Source: Bifidobacteriaceae bacterium (GTDB taxonomy: Bacteria > Actinomycetota > Actinomycetes > Actinomycetales > Bifidobacteriaceae). Taken from it: 58,141 bases of DNA. This document shows positions 37,183-46,966 of the stretch, piece after piece. The position numbers were made by a program, and so were the translations under genes. The stretch's first letter is position 1. The number at the start of each line of letters is the position of its first letter. Below the pieces are notes generated by a model. That model was given only the letters and a program-made list of their open reading frames with translations. It did not search any database and was not told the DNA's origin. Location: contig JALCQC010000013.1 in assembly GCA_022650895.1 (NCBI GenBank), forward strand, positions 1-58,141. Direction: 5' to 3'.

Positions 37183-37827
37183 TCATGCATCGCCATTTTC
37201 GCGCTCCAACTTGGCCTTCAGATCGGCCAGTTCAGAGAAGCGAATATCAACGGTTTTGTGCTCGTGATCCGGGTGTTCGTTGAGATTGATGCCGCATTGG
37301 GGGCACAGACCCAAGCAGTCCTCACGGCAGAGCGGCGTCAGTGGGATCTCCTGTGTGAAGTTGTCGCGTAGCAGGGACTCGATATTGGCGAAATCTCCGC
37401 CGGCACTCAACGGAGAGATGTCTTCCGTCTCTTCCTCACCGGCGATGATGACATCTTCATCGTTTTTTCCGCTGTGCTTCTTGCTGCTTCGGGAGTTGCG
37501 GTCCTGGGTTTCTGCGGACTCGTAGGGCATGAAGGTGTTGAGATTGATCGTCATGTCGCGGTCGATGGGGGTGAGGCACCTGCCGCATTCACCCTGAACG
37601 CGTGCGGTGGCCGTGGCGGTGAAGATGAGTCCGTCGACAATGGAATCGAAACGGGCGGCAACGTGAATGTCGCTGCCTTCTTTCACGCCGAAGAATTCGT
37701 CGCCGATGCCGCTCGGGGCGGGGAAGTCTCGGTCCACTTCAAGGCTCTGCCCAGCCCGTGAACCCACCTGTGCCACGGGTATTGCCCATGGTGATTGGTT
37801 GGGATAAGAAGTTGTGGGGTGTGCCAT
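37183..37827 (-). CDS. yceD: YceD/DUF177 family protein
   Basis: Putative 23S rRNA-accumulation protein (214 residues). The family features are GECGRCLTPI in the middle and a C-terminal zinc-like motif CLGLCPQCGINLNEHPDH. A charged Ser/Glu/Asp insertion lies at about residues 105-140. Its ATG shares a base with the stop of the coiled-coil gene upstream (TGATG). The position directly before rpmF is conserved across bacteria. Confidence 0.9.
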   Translation of the reverse strand: MAHPTTSYPNQSPWAIPVAQVGSRAGQSLEVDRDFPAPSGIGDEFFGVKEGSDIHVAARFDSIVDGLIFTATATARVQGECGRCLTPIDRDMTINLNTFMPYESAETQDRNSRSSKKHSGKNDEDVIIAGEEETEDISPLSAGGDFANIESLLRDNFTQEIPLTPLCREDCLGLCPQCGINLNEHPDHEHKTVDIRFSELADLKAKLERENGDA

Positions 37828-38738
37828 CAATCATTTCCTTCGTCAGAATCCGTGTCGATGCGTTGCAGTTTCGACTCTGCTTCCTGCTGGCGGGTTCTCA
37901 GAATGGAGAGACCGCCTTTCACATCACGGGAGAGTTTATCGAGTTCTGTATCTAGGCCCTGGAGCATGGTGGCGGAGTACTCGTTGGCACCTTCAGTCAC
38001 CTTGTCGGCCTTTGCCTGTGCGGTGTTGATAATAGTGCGCGCCTTTTCTTCTGCCAGCGCAACCACGTTTTGATGACCGGCAAGGAAATCGGCCTGTTCG
38101 TTCGCCTTGTTGATGATCTCGTCGGCATTGCGGCTCGCTGCACGCACAATTGCCTCCGACTGATCCTGCGCTGCCTCAAGCCTGCGCTCCGATTCGCGCA
38201 TGAGGGCCGACGCGCGTTCCAACTGGACGGGCAATACCTTTTTCAATTCGTCCAAATACTCACCGAACTGCTCCTTGTCCACTTTCGCGAATTGAGGGGA
38301 GAAGAGAGCGGTTTTCGCTGCGTCGAGGGTCTTCTGCATTTCATCGATGATGTCGAAGGCCGTGGTGAATTCCGCACGTGAGCCGGGGGCGCGGTTTGAT
38401 GTGGCGCCGTAGTCTCCAGCGGTGGCGGAACTCGAGGCATTCTCCGATGTCTGCGACGAAGATGCCTGTGATGAGTAGGGGTTGGAGGCCTGTGTCTCCT
38501 CCGGATTCTGTGAGGCTTGCGAATCAGAGTTGTCGCTCACGATTTTCTCTGCGGTGCCTGTGTGCTGCACGTCGGTGAGAATGGTGTGGCTGTCGGTTTG
38601 GTCGAGCTGATCGCTGCTCTCACTGAAATTTGAGATTTTCGAACCGCCATTGTCGGTGGCTGGATGTGCATCGTCAATGAACTGGGAGGAGATTTCCGCT
38701 TCGCCAGTGTCATCGGAATCGTTACGGTAATCGCTCAT
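37827..38738 (-). CDS. DivIVA/SepIVA-like coiled-coil protein
   Basis: A 303-residue soluble protein. The first 115 residues are disordered and rich in Ser, Asp, Gln and Thr. From about residue 120 a long helical segment begins ([19 protein letters not shown], then [28 protein letters not shown]), and it is predicted to form a coiled coil to the end. Mycobacterial SepIVA, a septum-associated DivIVA relative, has a similar architecture and also adjoins a DUF177 gene and rnc. A role in division or tip growth is inferred from that synteny. It overlaps coaD by 4 bp. Confidence 0.75.
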   Translation of the reverse strand: MSDYRNDSDDTGEAEISSQFIDDAHPATDNGGSKISNFSESSDQLDQTDSHTILTDVQHTGTAEKIVSDNSDSQASQNPEETQASNPYSSQASSSQTSENASSSATAGDYGATSNRAPGSRAEFTTAFDIIDEMQKTLDAAKTALFSPQFAKVDKEQFGEYLDELKKVLPVQLERASALMRESERRLEAAQDQSEAIVRAASRNADEIINKANEQADFLAGHQNVVALAEEKARTIINTAQAKADKVTEGANEYSATMLQGLDTELDKLSRDVKGGLSILRTRQQEAESKLQRIDTDSDEGND

Positions 38739-39229
38739 GTTTCCTCCTGCGAATTGAGAGCTTCAAGTAGGCGTGGAATGACAGGATCCGGAACCATGCC
38801 GTGAATGTCGCCGCCGTGGCGCGCCACATCCTTGACGATGGAACTGGAGATGTGTTCCTTCATGGGGTCGGCGGGAATGAACATGGTTTCGATGCCGCCG
38901 ATCTGGCGGTTCACCAGTGCCATGCCGAGTTCCGCTTCATAGTCACCGTTCTGCCTCAGACCCTTCACGATGACGCTGGCACCTACTGTGGTGCAGAAGT
39001 CCGTGATGAGTCCTTCGGTCGAAGAGACCTCCACGTTGGTGCACTGGTCGGTTTTCAGTGCCGACTCAAGCATGGAAATACGTTCTTTTTCGGTGAAGAC
39101 GGGGCGTTTTGCAGCGTTGATGGCTACAACGACGTAGACCTTGTCAAACAGCTTTGCGCACCGTTCGATCACGTCAAGATGCCCCGCGGTGACGGGGTCG
39201 AAGGAACCTGGGCAGACGGCGATTGTCAT
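38735..39229 (-). CDS. coaD: Phosphopantetheine adenylyltransferase
   Basis: Penultimate enzyme of coenzyme A synthesis (164 residues). [21 protein letters not shown] holds the nucleotidyl-transferase TAGH motif. [13 protein letters not shown]-like and [20 protein letters not shown] segments follow. ATG 39229 is preferred over 39235 because TAGCCT ends exactly seven bases before it and the protein then begins as in the family. The gene heads a tightly overlapping set coaD, SepIVA-like, yceD, then rpmF. Confidence 0.95.
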   Translation of the reverse strand: MTIAVCPGSFDPVTAGHLDVIERCAKLFDKVYVVVAINAAKRPVFTEKERISMLESALKTDQCTNVEVSSTEGLITDFCTTVGASVIVKGLRQNGDYEAELGMALVNRQIGGIETMFIPADPMKEHISSSIVKDVARHGGDIHGMVPDPVIPRLLEALNSQEET

Positions 39230-39329
39230 AATCATCAGGCTAGCGCGAATACTGGAAAATCACCGAATCGAGGGACTTGCCGCGTGGTGATTTCACTACC
39301 GGCGTGGTGGGCTTCGTAGAATGGTGTGT

Positions 39330-39662
39330 ATGAGCATGAGCACTGATTCGTTGTCGCCTGATTTCATTGATCTTGCAGAGCCGCCGCGCTCGCAGCCGGA
39401 ATCCGCCCCCGGGCCGGACCAGCAGGCCGGCACAGCGGTTTTGGAGCGTCCTGAGACGTCGGAGAGCGCCTCCGTGGACGATGGCGAAGACCGCGACCGC
39501 TATGCTCACTATGTTTCCAAGGAACGTATTGCGGAGTCTCGCCTGACTGGGCGTCCTGTGGTGGCGCTGTGTGGCAAGGTGTGGGTGCCGAAGAAGGACC
39601 CTTCTAACTACCCGATCTGCCCCGACTGCAAGCGCATCTTCGACGAAATGGGCAAGATCTGA
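39330..39662 (+). CDS. DUF3039 domain protein
   Basis: A 110-residue actinobacterial protein of unknown function. The N-terminal 50 residues are disordered (Pro, Ser, Glu rich). The conserved part reads HYVSKERIAESRLTGRPVVALCGKVWVP, then CPDCKRIFDEM. The three cysteines (one in ALCGK, two in CPDC) with the nearby histidine may bind zinc. TAGAAT ends seven bases before ATG 39330, a leaderless arrangement. It is divergent from coaD and convergent with pncB. Confidence 0.85.
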   Translation: MSMSTDSLSPDFIDLAEPPRSQPESAPGPDQQAGTAVLERPETSESASVDDGEDRDRYAHYVSKERIAESRLTGRPVVALCGKVWVPKKDPSNYPICPDCKRIFDEMGKI

Positions 39663-39682
39663 TCTGAGACCCTTACAGTTCC

Positions 39683-41029
39683 CTACAGCTCGATGACCTG
39701 TGTAGGAATGGCAGGGTCGCCGGCAGACAATGACAGAGCCGTGATCGGCAGTTCATCCAGCGCCTTCTTGTGATAGCTGCGTGCCTCAAGCAGCGCCTCG
39801 TTGCTGGCCAGATGCTGGTCGATGTTTCCGTGGTCGATGGCGGTGATGAGAAGATCCCGTGTCTCTGAGACCTCGGCGGGAGCCTTCCATGCGGCCAGTT
39901 GATCCTGAGATCCTGCCACCACTAGCTCCGCCTGCGCCAAGGCGTACTCATAGGCGCGTACTGCGCGTTTGCGCCACCCATCCGTCGCTTTGCCGAAGGA
40001 TTTCTTCGCTACAGGGTGCATTTCTCCGTCGTTGCCCTTGCGTTCCACCAGTTTGTAGACCATGGCGCACGTAGGTGCTCCCGAGCCGGTGACGAGCTGA
40101 GTTCCCACTCCGTAGGAGTCCACGGGAGCGGTTGCCAGAGCGGCAAGTGCGTATTCATCGAGGTCGTTGGTCACCGTGATTTTGGTGTTGACGGCTCCCA
40201 GCGAATCCAGCTGCTTGCGGGCCTTCTGTGCCAGAGAGGCGAGGTCGCCGGAGTCGATGCGGATGGCGCCGAGTTCGGTTCCTGCAGTTTTGACTGCGGT
40301 GGTGATGGCTTGTTCGATGTTGTAGGTGTCGGTGAGAACGGTGGTGGACTTGCCGAGTGCTGCGATCTGTGAGGCGAACGCGTCTTCCTCCGAGTCGTGC
40401 AGCAGGGTGAATGAGTGCGCGGCAGTGCCAATGGCCGGAAGATCGTATTTCTTGGCAGCCGCCAAGTTTGCGGTTCCGACGAAGCCGCCGACGATTGAGG
40501 CACGTGCGGCGGCGACCGCCGCGTACTCGTTGGTGCGCCGCCCGCCCATGTCAAGGCAGGGACGGTCTCCCGCGGCTGCGGACATGCGGGATGCTGCGGC
40601 CGCGACCGCGGAATCGTAGTTGAGAACCGAAAGCAGCAGCGTCTCCAGAAGAGTGCATTCCGCGAAGGTTCCCTCCACCTGAAGGATCGGGGAATTCGAG
40701 AAGTAGACCTCGCCCTCGCGGTAGGCGCGCATGGTGCCGTTGAAGTGGAAATTCTCCAGCCACTCCGCGGTCTCCTTGGAGATGACGGAGCGCTTCAGCA
40801 GAAAAGCGATGTCGGAGTCGGAGGGGTGGAACTGCTGAACCAGCTCGATGATGCGGCCCAATCCGGCTACGACGCCGTAGCGCCGGCCGACGGGAAGGTG
40901 ACGTGCGAAGACTTCGAAGACACAATGGCGTGAGGCGGTGCCGTCCCGCAGCGCCGCGTCGAGCATGGTGTATTCATACATATCCGTCATCATCGCTGGC
41001 GAAAGAGTATCAGAATCTGTGAAGGCCAT
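39683..41029 (-). CDS. pncB: Nicotinate phosphoribosyltransferase
   Basis: Makes nicotinate mononucleotide from nicotinate and PRPP in NAD salvage (448 residues). [14 protein letters not shown] at the start, the phosphoribosyl-binding [19 protein letters not shown] (about residues 257-275), and [16 protein letters not shown] are typical. The histidine in [11 protein letters not shown] matches the phosphorylated active-site position. AAGGAG precedes ATG 41029. Confidence 0.94.
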   Translation of the reverse strand: MAFTDSDTLSPAMMTDMYEYTMLDAALRDGTASRHCVFEVFARHLPVGRRYGVVAGLGRIIELVQQFHPSDSDIAFLLKRSVISKETAEWLENFHFNGTMRAYREGEVYFSNSPILQVEGTFAECTLLETLLLSVLNYDSAVAAAASRMSAAAGDRPCLDMGGRRTNEYAAVAAARASIVGGFVGTANLAAAKKYDLPAIGTAAHSFTLLHDSEEDAFASQIAALGKSTTVLTDTYNIEQAITTAVKTAGTELGAIRIDSGDLASLAQKARKQLDSLGAVNTKITVTNDLDEYALAALATAPVDSYGVGTQLVTGSGAPTCAMVYKLVERKGNDGEMHPVAKKSFGKATDGWRKRAVRAYEYALAQAELVVAGSQDQLAAWKAPAEVSETRDLLITAIDHGNIDQHLASNEALLEARSYHKKALDELPITALSLSAGDPAIPTQVIEL

Positions 41030-41091
41030 CGTTTCTCCTTAAATCTGGCGCCTGTATGACAGCGAGGCGTGTGGCAGCACAGTGCCGCCAG

Positions 41092-41754
41092 CTATTTACC
41101 GGACCTTGCCGTATTGACAAGTGCCTTTGCGGGCAATGCCTTATCGATACCAACGATAATCAGACCCAGCACCAAGAACGCCACGAGATAAAAGACGATG
41201 TTGATGAGGAACTGTTCCCACCCGATGTTTGGCAGGTTGATGAAAGGGTAGGGATAGGGGTCGCCGCCGTCACCGGGGCCGGAATGTGGGTAGATCTGGG
41301 CTCGTATGAGCACGAACGCCAGATACAGCGGAAAGTAGAGGAGCCACTGAAGAGCGTAGGTCCATTGATAGCGGCGATGCGGATCGAAGAGGATGAAGTC
41401 GAGTGCTGCGCCGATGGGCACGATGATGTGGACCATGGTCGAGGTCATGATGCCGAACAGGACCGGCGTCGTAGCGGGGTCCGCAGGGTCAAGGACGAGC
41501 CAGGCCACCAGCCCGGTGATGGCGGCGTACAGTGTGAGACAGCCCTTGAGCCAGGCCGGTGGCTGGACGCCGCGCAGCAATGTTGCCAACCCCGCCCATG
41601 CCATCACGATGCCAAGCGCGATGTTGGTCTGGAACGTGAAGTAGACGAGCTTCGTCGGGTTCTCTCCGGTCCACGCCTCGAAGGTTCCGGCGATGGCGAA
41701 GAATGCCACAGCAAGACGGAAAATCGCCACGAAAAACTGTTTGAGCAAACGCAT
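41092..41754 (-). CDS. Pr6Pr-family integral membrane protein
   Basis: A 220-residue protein with about six membrane helices (for example [17 protein letters not shown] near the start and [22 protein letters not shown] near the end). The motifs [10 protein letters not shown], a loop histidine in [24 protein letters not shown], and the C-terminal [10 protein letters not shown] stretch fit the bacterial Pr6Pr/FAR-17a-like family, whose function is unknown. ATG 41754 lies six bases after TATGCT. Its 5' end is 84 bases from rph on the opposite strand. Confidence 0.82.
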   Translation of the reverse strand: MRLLKQFFVAIFRLAVAFFAIAGTFEAWTGENPTKLVYFTFQTNIALGIVMAWAGLATLLRGVQPPAWLKGCLTLYAAITGLVAWLVLDPADPATTPVLFGIMTSTMVHIIVPIGAALDFILFDPHRRYQWTYALQWLLYFPLYLAFVLIRAQIYPHSGPGDGGDPYPYPFINLPNIGWEQFLINIVFYLVAFLVLGLIIVGIDKALPAKALVNTARSGK

Positions 41755-41838
41755 GGTTCAAGCATAAATGACATGTACGGATGTCGGCTCGAAACGATAG
41801 CGTCAAGGCAGATAAACGCGCGATGCGGGAGGGCTGAG

Positions 41839-42612
41839 ATGGTTCAGATCAAAGACATGTTGAGTGACGGTAAGGTGCTGCGTGTGGATGGGCGTGCGGT
41901 CGATGAACTGCGCCCTGTCACCATTCGTCGCAACTGGACGGAGGCACCCGAGGGGTCTGTCCTCATTGAGTGTGGCAACACACGTGTCATGTGCACCGCC
42001 ACCTTCCAGCAGGGGGTGCCGCGCTGGCGGAGGGATTCTGGTCAGGGCTGGGTCACCGCCGAATATGCGATGGTGCCGCGTGCCACCGATCAGCGCACTG
42101 ACCGTGAGTCCGTCAAGGGCCGCATCGGCGGACGTACCCACGAAATCAGCCGTCTTATCGGCCGTTCCCTGCGTGGCGTTGTGGATATGAAGGCACTGGG
42201 CGAAAACCAGATCCTCATCGACTGCGATGTGCTCCAAGCCGACGGCGGCACTCGCACCGCGTCCATCACCGGTGCGTATGTTGCACTTGCCGACGCCATT
42301 GCGTGGGCCAAGAAGAAGCGCGTGCTGAAGGAATCACGAAAAGTGTTGCTCGAACAGGTATCTGCGGTTTCCGTTGGCATCATTGACGGCACGCCGATGC
42401 TCGACCTGCCCTACACGGAGGATTCCTCCGCGGGCACCGACATGAATGTAGTGATGACGGCTTCCGGGAAGTTCATCGAGATTCAGGGCACCGCCGAGCA
42501 CGGGCCCTTCGATCGCGACGAACTCAACACTCTGCTCGACCTCGCCACCAAGGGCAACAAGGAGCTACAGAGGTTCCAGCGTGAAGCCTTGGAGAAGGCA
42601 TCGGAGAAGTAA
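41839..42612 (+). CDS. rph: Ribonuclease PH
   Basis: Phosphorolytic exoribonuclease trimming tRNA 3' ends (257 residues). [15 protein letters not shown], then [18 protein letters not shown] and the phosphate-binding [13 protein letters not shown] are diagnostic, with [20 protein letters not shown] nearer the end. GGGAGGG lies seven bases before ATG 41839; the same frame runs open far upstream without homology. An RdgB-type gene follows, the widespread rph-rdgB pairing. Confidence 0.97.
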   Translation: MVQIKDMLSDGKVLRVDGRAVDELRPVTIRRNWTEAPEGSVLIECGNTRVMCTATFQQGVPRWRRDSGQGWVTAEYAMVPRATDQRTDRESVKGRIGGRTHEISRLIGRSLRGVVDMKALGENQILIDCDVLQADGGTRTASITGAYVALADAIAWAKKKRVLKESRKVLLEQVSAVSVGIIDGTPMLDLPYTEDSSAGTDMNVVMTASGKFIEIQGTAEHGPFDRDELNTLLDLATKGNKELQRFQREALEKASEK

Positions 42613-42702
42613 AGAAGTAACCGGGAGCAGTGACAGGCAATAACCGGAAACAACGGACGTAAGTAATAGACAGCAGGTGCCACGGCAGCGAGGAGCATTG
42701 CG

Positions 42703-43350
42703 ATGAGAGTGATTCTGGCCACCCACAACAGGGGAAAGCTCGTTGAGTTGCAGGACATCCTGCGTGAGCGTCTCGGTGCCGAAGCGGATCGTTTGGAATT
42801 GGTCACGGCGGAGACGTTGCACCTTGAGGATCCGGTCGAGACGGGAACCTCCTTTGAAGAGAACGCGATGCTCAAGGCACGTGCCGTCGCCGCAGCAACG
42901 GGATGCCCCGCGATTGCGGATGACTCCGGCCTCATTGTCGACATTCTGGGCAAGGCTCCCGGCATTCTTTCCGCCAGATGGGCAGGAGTCCACGGTGACG
43001 ATGCCGCCAACAACGCCTTACTGCTCCATCAGCTCGCGGATATTCCGGATGCCGCTCGCGGTGCACGTTTTGTCTGCTGCGCGGCTCTGGTGGTTCCGCC
43101 GACCGATTCGCAAACGGAGGGATGGCATGCCGTGCGTTTTGGTGAAATGCCGGGACATCTCCTTCGCGCTCCCCGTGGAGAGAACGGTTTCGGCTATGAC
43201 CCGCTCTTCGTACCAGATGAGCAGGGGAGCGAAGGTGCGGAACGTCAGCTGACCTCCGCCGAGATGACGTCCGAACAGAAAAATGCGATCTCTCATCGGG
43301 GAAAGGCCTTCCGAGCCCTTGCCACAGATATCGAGCGTCTGCTGCACTGA
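42703..43350 (+). CDS. rdgB: dITP/XTP pyrophosphatase (RdgB/HAM1 family)
   Basis: House-cleaning enzyme hydrolysing non-canonical purine nucleoside triphosphates (215 residues). ILATHNRGKLVELQDIL binds the nucleotide phosphate. GTSFEENAMLKARAVAAATG, then AIADDSGL with the catalytic acidic pair, and GFGYDPLF and ISHRGKAFRAL towards the C-terminus are all present. AGGAG precedes ATG 42703. It follows rph at 90 bases. Confidence 0.95.
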   Translation: MRVILATHNRGKLVELQDILRERLGAEADRLELVTAETLHLEDPVETGTSFEENAMLKARAVAAATGCPAIADDSGLIVDILGKAPGILSARWAGVHGDDAANNALLLHQLADIPDAARGARFVCCAALVVPPTDSQTEGWHAVRFGEMPGHLLRAPRGENGFGYDPLFVPDEQGSEGAERQLTSAEMTSEQKNAISHRGKAFRALATDIERLLH

Positions 43351-43388
43351 GCCAGACCGGCCTATCTGCCTGTCGTCGGACTCTTTGC

Positions 43389-44393
43389 CTAGATCAAGAT
43401 GTTGATTGCCGTTATCAGCACGAGCGAGACGATGGCTGTCGACGCCAAGCAGAAGCCTGCAAGCTTTGCATTGCCAAGCACCTTGTCAGTGAAAAGCGTT
43501 GCGAAGACCGGTGACGGGGCGACGCACACGATGAGCAACACCTTGCGTGTCTGGAAGTCGAAGGGTAGCAGGAACCACACGATCACCCCAAAGAGAATGG
43601 CGAAGGCAATGCGCCAGATGAACATCTGACCCACATGGCGAACGTCCTCATGCGAGGCGGGCAAGTCCATCAGCATTCCGACCATGAGCATGGAGCAGAA
43701 GGAATTTGCTACGGCGATCGGCTGAACGAAGTTACCGACCACGGTGGGAATGGTGATGTCAAAGATCATCAGCACGATCATGATGACATAGACGTCGAAG
43801 GGGACGGAGGTCACATACGAGTGCAGAATGGCCCGCGCCCGCGCCCTGCGTGCCAGGCGCTTTGCGTCCTTGTCAACAGGCTTCACATAGAGCATGTGCT
43901 CGTGGCCATCGGCATCCTCGCCCACAACCTCTTCCAGTTTGCGATTCGGCGGAATCCCCAGCATGGTGGAGGTCAGAGCGTTCGAGGTGGCGGACAGCAT
44001 GAAGGAATTGCCAATGTCAAACATGACGGCGGGGAGCACGGCGCCCGCACCCATCAACGACTGAATCACCGGGAAACAGAAATTTCCCACATTGAATCCC
44101 GAGGCATTGAGCATGAGGAAAAAGCGGTCACGGATCTTTTGATGTCGACTCGCCACGAACAGAATCGGCAGAGGCAGCAGTGCGCAGAAAAAGCCGAAGA
44201 CGGAAATCCAGAGCAGCGATGCCGTTGGCTTGTTCTGAGCGAAGGAGTAGATGACGGCGGCTGGCAGCGTAAAGGTGAAGACGACTTTCTGCAGGACACG
44301 GTAGTCAGTGGGTTTGATGACCCCGAAACGCTTCAATCCATACCCGCCAAGCACGATGGCAAGAAGGGCGAGCGGTTGCAGAATGGCCCCCAT
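43389..44393 (-). CDS. AEC (auxin efflux carrier) family transporter
   Basis: Inner-membrane permease of 334 residues with about ten helices in two groups of five, separated by a charged cytoplasmic loop (about residues 155-190, including RKLEEVVGEDADGHEH). FGVIKPTDYRVLQKVVFTFTLPAAVIYSF near the N-terminus is typical of the family. Bacterial members include malate and other organic-acid carriers; the substrate cannot be told. GAAGGA precedes ATG 44393. Confidence 0.88.
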   Translation of the reverse strand: MGAILQPLALLAIVLGGYGLKRFGVIKPTDYRVLQKVVFTFTLPAAVIYSFAQNKPTASLLWISVFGFFCALLPLPILFVASRHQKIRDRFFLMLNASGFNVGNFCFPVIQSLMGAGAVLPAVMFDIGNSFMLSATSNALTSTMLGIPPNRKLEEVVGEDADGHEHMLYVKPVDKDAKRLARRARARAILHSYVTSVPFDVYVIMIVLMIFDITIPTVVGNFVQPIAVANSFCSMLMVGMLMDLPASHEDVRHVGQMFIWRIAFAILFGVIVWFLLPFDFQTRKVLLIVCVAPSPVFATLFTDKVLGNAKLAGFCLASTAIVSLVLITAINILI

Positions 44394-44570
44394 GGTGTTC
44401 CTTCCTCAAAAAGCATGCTCACAGGCAAACGATAAGTGTCGCAGCATTGCGTGGCTCGGTCGCTGTGAGCGATCGTTTTGAGGATATTCCGGGGTATCCC
44501 CGAAAAACGGAGGATAGATCTCCGGATTCCGGGATTGGACGGACTACAAGGTTTTTGATTTTCATTGACT

Positions 44571-44610
44571 TTTCCGGCGAGTCGCTTCCTTCGAAGGAAC
44601 CCGCCGGAAA
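44571..44610. repeat. Nested inverted repeat downstream of the small membrane protein gene
   Basis: Outer arms TTTCCGGCG (44571-44579) and CGCCGGAAA (44602-44610) are perfect 9-mers. Inside lies the 14-base palindrome TTCCTTCGAAGGAA (44586-44599). The element begins 13 bases past the stop of the minus-strand gene ending at 44624 and has no T-run. The surrounding 230-base gap holds nothing else I recognise. Confidence 0.6.
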
Positions 44611-44623
44611 GACCGTTGAGAGC

Positions 44624-45280
44624 TCATTTGGAAGTGTCGTAGTCCCCAGTTGTGGAGGTGCTTTTCTTCTTTCGGATTCCCGAGAGCGAGGTCACGATTG
44701 CTCCGATGACCAGGCTCAGGCCGATGACGGCGAAACAGATGCTGAGAATGACCGCCCAGAGTGAGGCGTCAGAGAGGAGTCCCGGCATCCAGAGCCAGAA
44801 CAGCGCAATCACGCCAGCTAGCAATGTGATGCCACCCCAGACGATGGCGGCGACATTCGGACCCTTGCGATAGATGGGACGTGGGTATGGCTGCTGGTAC
44901 CAGCCGTTCCAGTTGCCTCCTGAAGCGGCAGGCCCCGTGCCGGCCCCGCCCCGTGTGCCGGAGGCACCGACGTTTCCAGCCGGGTAACCGTAGTACGGCG
45001 TGTTCGGCGTGGCGTAGCCTCCGGGGTAGCCGTTGCGCGCCGCCTCCTTCTGATATTCCTTCGCCGCCCGTTGCTGTTGTTTCCATGCGGCTTTCCGTTG
45101 CCGTTGCTCGGCTGCCGTCAGCGGCTCCTGCGGGGCAGGGGATTGGGCAATCGGCTTCGTTTCTGGATCGAAATAGTCGAAAGCACTTTTCAAAGGAACA
45201 GTCTCTTCGGCGGCGGAGGAATCGGCCTGTTGCAGTCGCTTCGTCTCGTCCATGGAGCTGTCGGTGTTTTTTTCGGTCAT
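44624..45280 (-). CDS. Small membrane protein of the PspC module
   Basis: A 218-residue protein I cannot assign to a named family. The first 85 residues are acidic and then basic (a helical AAEQRQRKAAWKQQQRAAKE stretch). A Gly/Tyr/Pro-rich segment follows (about residues 85-130). Two membrane helices come next (VAAIVWGGITLLAGVIALFW and WAVILSICFAVIGLSLVIGAI), and the protein ends RKKKSTSTTGDYDTSK. GGAGACGACC precedes the ATG. It is nine bases from the end of the PspC gene, so the two are one operon. Confidence 0.8.
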   Translation of the reverse strand: MTEKNTDSSMDETKRLQQADSSAAEETVPLKSAFDYFDPETKPIAQSPAPQEPLTAAEQRQRKAAWKQQQRAAKEYQKEAARNGYPGGYATPNTPYYGYPAGNVGASGTRGGAGTGPAASGGNWNGWYQQPYPRPIYRKGPNVAAIVWGGITLLAGVIALFWLWMPGLLSDASLWAVILSICFAVIGLSLVIGAIVTSLSGIRKKKSTSTTGDYDTSK

Positions 45281-45289
45281 GGTCGTCTC

Positions 45290-46774
45290 CTATTCCTCAA
45301 TGTCGATGCTTCCCAGCAAGCTGCTGCCGGCGATGGACAAAATCTCTGATTCATCAGTGGATTCATGCGAGTTCAGGCCCGATTCCGCGCCATCCGCATC
45401 GATGGAGGACGCCATGGGAACGAGTTCGCCCACTGACCATCCACAGCCGCGTGGAAGAGTGATGGTCACACTCGAAAACCGTGCTTCCAGGTTCAGTGTG
45501 CCGGTGGGACAGGAGGTGCCGTTGCTCGCAGAACTGTCCTGCCAGTCGCTGAGATCGATGTCGACGCTTGCCATCACGGCATCAATGCCTGGCGCGATCG
45601 TCGAAAAATCTTTCGACGTGTAGCTCGCCGAGCTCATGACGATGGTGCTCGCTGAGGGTTGCAGGGTGGTCGTGTTTCGCGCACCCCATTGCGGAATCGC
45701 AAATAGGGAGATGATGAGAAGAGGTGCCACCATCCACCCGACGGAGGCGCTGCGCCGTCCTGCGATTCCCAAGCCGATGAGCGACACTCCCACAATGAGA
45801 TCTGCCACCAGTGCCCAGATCACGAACAGCTGCCATCCGTTAAATCCCACGTTGTTGGGAAGAAGGAACGCGAGCGCGGCAATGGCTGCAGCGGAAAGGA
45901 ACAGGAGGCCGTAGATCACGCTGATGACGGCGGGGTGAGCGGGTTTGCGGACTGCGGCCGCTGCCCACGCCTTGTCATTGACGGGTGTTGGCGGCTGCGT
46001 CGTCCACGGTTGCGTGAGCGGAGGCTGGCCCGTGGAACTTTTCTGCGCCCCGGGCGACTGCTGGAAATTAAGTGTCGACTGCGGTGCGGCTGCCCCTGGT
46101 TGTTGCGGGGCAGAGCCTTGCGGCTGTCCTGTTCCTGTTCTTGTCCCGTAGGCGTTGCCTGTCGGGTGTCCTGTGGCGGCGAGTCCATATGTCGTGGCGG
46201 ATTCCGTGCCGGAGCCGGTGTTCGTTCCCATGGGATATTCGGTGTTCCTTCCGTGGCTGTTCTGGCCGGAGAGGATGGCGCTGGCCACAACGATCAACGC
46301 GATGGCGATAATGAGCCCCACACCGATGAAGGGAATTGTCGCGGTGCTGCCGGTGACTCCGCCCACCACCATGAGGATGCTGAGAATGAACCCCGGTGTC
46401 ACGTGTCCGAACGTCACCTCTTCCACGAGGATGCTGCCGTCGCGTTCATCGGGTAGCAGCAGCCACGCCACGCCGTAGAGGGCGATGCCGGCGCCGCCGA
46501 AAAAGCAGAGCGCGAACCAGATGATCCTGATGAGCAAAGGGTCCCAGCCGAGGCGCTGTGCCACGCCGGAACACACGCCTCCCACCCAGCGGTTTGTTCC
46601 ACGTCGGAGCCCGATGTGGCGTATCGACTGAAAGAATTCGTGCCCCTGTGGTGGTTGAGGCGGTTGCTGTGGCGGTTGTTGGGCGCCGGCCGGGCCATAG
46701 CCGCCAGCTCCGGCACCGGTACCTGCACCCGGGGCAGAGCCCGTCGGGTTTTCATGTTGATTCGGTGAAGTCAT
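45290..46774 (-). CDS. PspC-domain membrane protein with a C-terminal beta-rich domain
   Basis: A 494-residue protein. A Gly/Pro/Gln-rich N-terminus precedes the PspC domain at about residues 52-110 (RGTNRWVGGVCSGVAQRLG, then LYGVAWLLLPDE). Further membrane helices occupy about 125-170 and 275-360, with a Pro/Gln/Thr-rich loop between them. The C-terminal 125 residues look beta-rich (ASVDIDLSDW, LEARFSSVTITLP, GSSLLGSIDIEE), like the toastrack/LiaF-type domain often coupled to PspC. AAGGGG precedes ATG 46774. It is divergent from the sensor kinase, whose signal it probably transmits or damps. Confidence 0.87.
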   Translation of the reverse strand: MTSPNQHENPTGSAPGAGTGAGAGGYGPAGAQQPPQQPPQPPQGHEFFQSIRHIGLRRGTNRWVGGVCSGVAQRLGWDPLLIRIIWFALCFFGGAGIALYGVAWLLLPDERDGSILVEEVTFGHVTPGFILSILMVVGGVTGSTATIPFIGVGLIIAIALIVVASAILSGQNSHGRNTEYPMGTNTGSGTESATTYGLAATGHPTGNAYGTRTGTGQPQGSAPQQPGAAAPQSTLNFQQSPGAQKSSTGQPPLTQPWTTQPPTPVNDKAWAAAAVRKPAHPAVISVIYGLLFLSAAAIAALAFLLPNNVGFNGWQLFVIWALVADLIVGVSLIGLGIAGRRSASVGWMVAPLLIISLFAIPQWGARNTTTLQPSASTIVMSSASYTSKDFSTIAPGIDAVMASVDIDLSDWQDSSASNGTSCPTGTLNLEARFSSVTITLPRGCGWSVGELVPMASSIDADGAESGLNSHESTDESEILSIAGSSLLGSIDIEE

Positions 46775-46966
46775 CTCATTCCCCTTTCACTGCTTTCAAG
46801 TACAGTCGGTTTCCCCATGAGCCGCTATGGGGGGACACCCTGATTTATCCCTGATTTCGCCCGGAAGTGATGACGCCGAACCCCGGAAAACTATAGAGTT
46901 GGTTTCAGGCATCCGGGTATTCGGAAGGTGGAAGCCCTCAGGGTGTTTCACGGAAAGTGCAGGCAT

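Noticed and set aside
41056-41838. Upstream extension of the rph frame
   Set aside because: It is antisense to the Pr6Pr-type membrane protein gene, which has clear transmembrane helices, and rph has a good ribosome site at 41839.
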